This document shows positions 31,394 through 32,881 of a stretch of 32,881 nucleotides of DNA, in pieces; within the stretch, counting starts at the first letter, position 1, and each line of letters starts with the position of its first letter. The stretch covers positions 862-33,742 of the forward strand of contig MHBQ01000047.1 of assembly GCA_001803315.1 (NCBI GenBank), read 5' to 3'. The notes under the pieces were generated by a model that saw nothing but the letters and a program-made list of their open reading frames with translations, did not search any database and had not been told where the DNA came from. Source of the stretch: Lentisphaerae bacterium RIFOXYC12_FULL_60_16. GTDB taxonomy: Bacteria; Verrucomicrobiota; Kiritimatiellia; UBA8416; YA12-FULL-60-10. The position numbers and the translations under genes are program-made.

Positions 31394-32860
31394 GTGAGTA
31401 TAAGAACATTCACGATGAGGTTTTGGACGTTGTGTGGTAATCTTGGTTTTCTGATGAATAGCCAAGCCCTATACCGGTCCATGGTGCTGCTTGTCCTCGT
31501 GTGTCTGGTGGGCGGAATGGCCGGGGTTTATATCGACGCGGATCGGCAACTGGCCGGTACGGGTTATGCGGTGCGCGCGTTGACCGGGCATCATACCCGC
31601 ATCGTCTGGTGCCGGCAGGTCGGTGGAGATACTGCGGACGTGGCGGCTGAAGGTGACCCGTTCCTGTTGATGGGGCTGGATACCGATGATCGGCAGGGTG
31701 AACGGTCGATCCTGCCTCAAACGGGCAGTTATCATAAGCCCATGATCACGCCCCGCGGGGACCGCGTGGTATTTTCTGATCGGATTGCGGGAAGAATCGG
31801 GCTGGTTGATTGGAATGGAACCAGCCTGACTTGGCTTCCCGAGGGACGCGCGGCCGCTGTCTGGATGGATCCGTCGAACGGGGTCGAATGGGTCTATGCA
31901 TTTCCACCGGAGGGGTTCAGCGATGACACCAGTCGGAGCCTGATACGGTTCCAGATCGATAACCCGATGATTCGGGAAACGGTCTGGGATGCCACGCCCA
32001 GTGCCAACCACAGCATTCAACTGTCGACGGATGGCACCCATATCGGAGGGTTGTTTCGTGTTCCTGCGATGATCAACCTCGGGACGGGGAAACGGCGCGA
32101 ACTGGGGCGTGGATGCTGGACGTCGCTCTCCCCGGACAACCGCTACCTGCTTTGGGTGTTTGATGGCGCCCACCGCAATGTGGTCATTCACACCGCCGAT
32201 GGGGCACAATCCTGGACGGTGGATATCCATGGCGCTCCCGGCATTGACGGGTTCGAGGTGTTTCATCCCCGTTGGAGCAACCGCACACGGTTCATGTGCA
32301 TGACCGGGCCCTACCGCGTTGGCGGCGGTGACAACCGTATTCGCGGCGGCGGGGCCGGCGTCGAGGTGTATGTCGGGCGATTCAACGAACGGTTGACCGC
32401 CATCGAACAGTGGGTACAGGTCACCCACGATCAGCATCCCGACTATTTTCCGGATGTCTGGATTGATCCCCGTTCCGACAAGCGCGTTGACGGGTTGCCG
32501 GTACAACCGGATCCCGGAGCCGATACCAGCCACGTTGAACGACTGGTGGTTGAAGCGCGCTTGATCGAGATGACCCCCGTGCCCACCCTGGCATCCATTG
32601 CACCTTACAAACAGGCATTGATAGTCCATGCCTATGACGTTGAACGGGTGTTGGCAGGAACCTATCCGGCGTCCAGGATACTGGTGGCGCACTGGGCCAT
32701 TAAAGGGGAAAAGACCCTGCCGATCGACAAGCGCATAGCCCATTCCTACACCCTGACGCTGGATCCTTATTCCCGGCGCAAGGAATTGGAGGGTGAACGG
32801 CTGGTGATTGATGTCGCTGACTCACGGCACCCGCTTTACTACGCGATCGAGACACCCTGA
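31394..32860 (+). CDS. Exported beta-propeller-like protein with an MBOAT-cluster C-terminal domain
   Basis: Up to 488 aa. Three starts are possible: GTG 31394, ATG 31415 and ATG 31454; none has a good ribosome site, so the longest frame is given. ATG 31454 gives a neat signal anchor (ALYRSMVLLVLVCLVGGMAG). Residues ~115-350 have WD/TolB-like strands (MITPRGDRVVFSD, SLSPDNRYLLWVF, FHPRWSNRTRFMCM) and probably form a propeller. The C-terminal ~110 residues (VEARLIEMTPVPTLASIAPY KQALIVHAYDVERVLAGTYP, LEGERLVIDVADS) resemble a domain that I associate with polysaccharide O-acylation loci. The next gene overlaps its stop (TGATG) and starts like an AlgI/MBOAT protein, which supports that role. It acts in the periplasm. 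Confidence 0.65.
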   Translation: MSIRTFTMRFWTLCGNLGFLMNSQALYRSMVLLVLVCLVGGMAGVYIDADRQLAGTGYAVRALTGHHTRIVWCRQVGGDTADVAAEGDPFLLMGLDTDDRQGERSILPQTGSYHKPMITPRGDRVVFSDRIAGRIGLVDWNGTSLTWLPEGRAAAVWMDPSNGVEWVYAFPPEGFSDDTSRSLIRFQIDNPMIRETVWDATPSANHSIQLSTDGTHIGGLFRVPAMINLGTGKRRELGRGCWTSLSPDNRYLLWVFDGAHRNVVIHTADGAQSWTVDIHGAPGIDGFEVFHPRWSNRTRFMCMTGPYRVGGGDNRIRGGGAGVEVYVGRFNERLTAIEQWVQVTHDQHPDYFPDVWIDPRSDKRVDGLPVQPDPGADTSHVERLVVEARLIEMTPVPTLASIAPYKQALIVHAYDVERVLAGTYPASRILVAHWAIKGEKTLPIDKRIAHSYTLTLDPYSRRKELEGERLVIDVADSRHPLYYAIETP

Positions 32861-32881
32861 TGGTATTCAGTTCCCATATCT
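32860..32881 (+). CDS. Start of a probable MBOAT (AlgI-like) O-acyltransferase, cut by the window end
   Basis: Only seven codons are visible, reading MVFSSHI, with the ATG overlapping the upstream stop (TGATG). MBOAT proteins of the AlgI group very often begin MVFSS or MLFNS before the first membrane helix. The upstream gene supports this. The call is a guess from seven residues and context. Confidence 0.4.

Noticed and set aside
31469-32743. A 424-codon open frame on the minus strand
   Set aside because: It is the antisense shadow of the exported propeller gene; its composition (rich in His, Arg, Pro, Gly) has no family character, while the plus frame has a signal anchor and domain motifs.

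Overview
The window looks like a chromosomal segment from a Gram-negative-type bacterium with an outer envelope, most likely a member of the PVC group (Kiritimatiellota, Lentisphaerota or Verrucomicrobiota). This placement is an inference. It rests on moderately high G+C, a DUF6785-like membrane protein, a neutral-ceramidase-family protein next to sugar-catabolism genes, and tightly packed operons of envelope proteins. No rRNA, transposase, integrase or CRISPR array is visible.

Layout. (1) 2-1567: the 3' part of a membrane protein carrying three rhodanese domains, probably a sulfur transporter fusion cut by the window edge. (2) 1568-6494: an accessory segment holding a palindromic dispersed-type repeat, a small helix-turn-helix gene, a Schlafen/AlbA_2 plus Bergerat-ATPase regulator whose 5' end is damaged, and a coupled pair (HTH/coiled-coil protein plus ankyrin-repeat protein). 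It ends exactly at the 3' end of a tRNA-Asn gene (6495-6569, minus strand), so it may be an island inserted at that tRNA. (3) 6739-22937: a roughly 16-kb plus-strand operon. It encodes a secreted transglutaminase-like protein, a giant FtsX/MacB-type permease with a degenerate M28-peptidase-like ectodomain, two large polytopic membrane proteins, a minimal FtsX permease, two LolD/MacB-type ATPases, an unrecognised 312-aa protein, a PqqD-like protein and a dCMP deaminase. (4) 22971-28723, minus strand: a five-gene sugar operon (NagA-like deacetylase, GHMP/galactokinase-like kinase, aldose 1-epimerase, an alpha/alpha-barrel-like protein, and an N-acetylglucosamine-kinase-like protein). (5) 28942-32881, plus strand, diverging from the sugar operon: a ceramidase-family protein without the usual nucleophilic serine, a short RlmN/Cfr-like radical SAM protein, an exported beta-propeller-like protein, and the first codons of a probable MBOAT (AlgI-like) O-acyltransferase at the window end.

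How the genes may work together. The central operon is the best candidate for an undescribed system. It combines a mechanotransmission-type ABC transporter of unusual composition with two transporter-like membrane proteins, a periplasmic transglutaminase fold and a PqqD fold that normally binds peptides. A peptide or lipopeptide handling role across the envelope fits, but this is an inference. The minus-strand operon would phosphorylate and deacetylate GlcNAc and interconvert and phosphorylate a second hexose. Together with the divergent ceramidase-family gene it suggests breakdown of an N-acetylated glycan or glycolipid.
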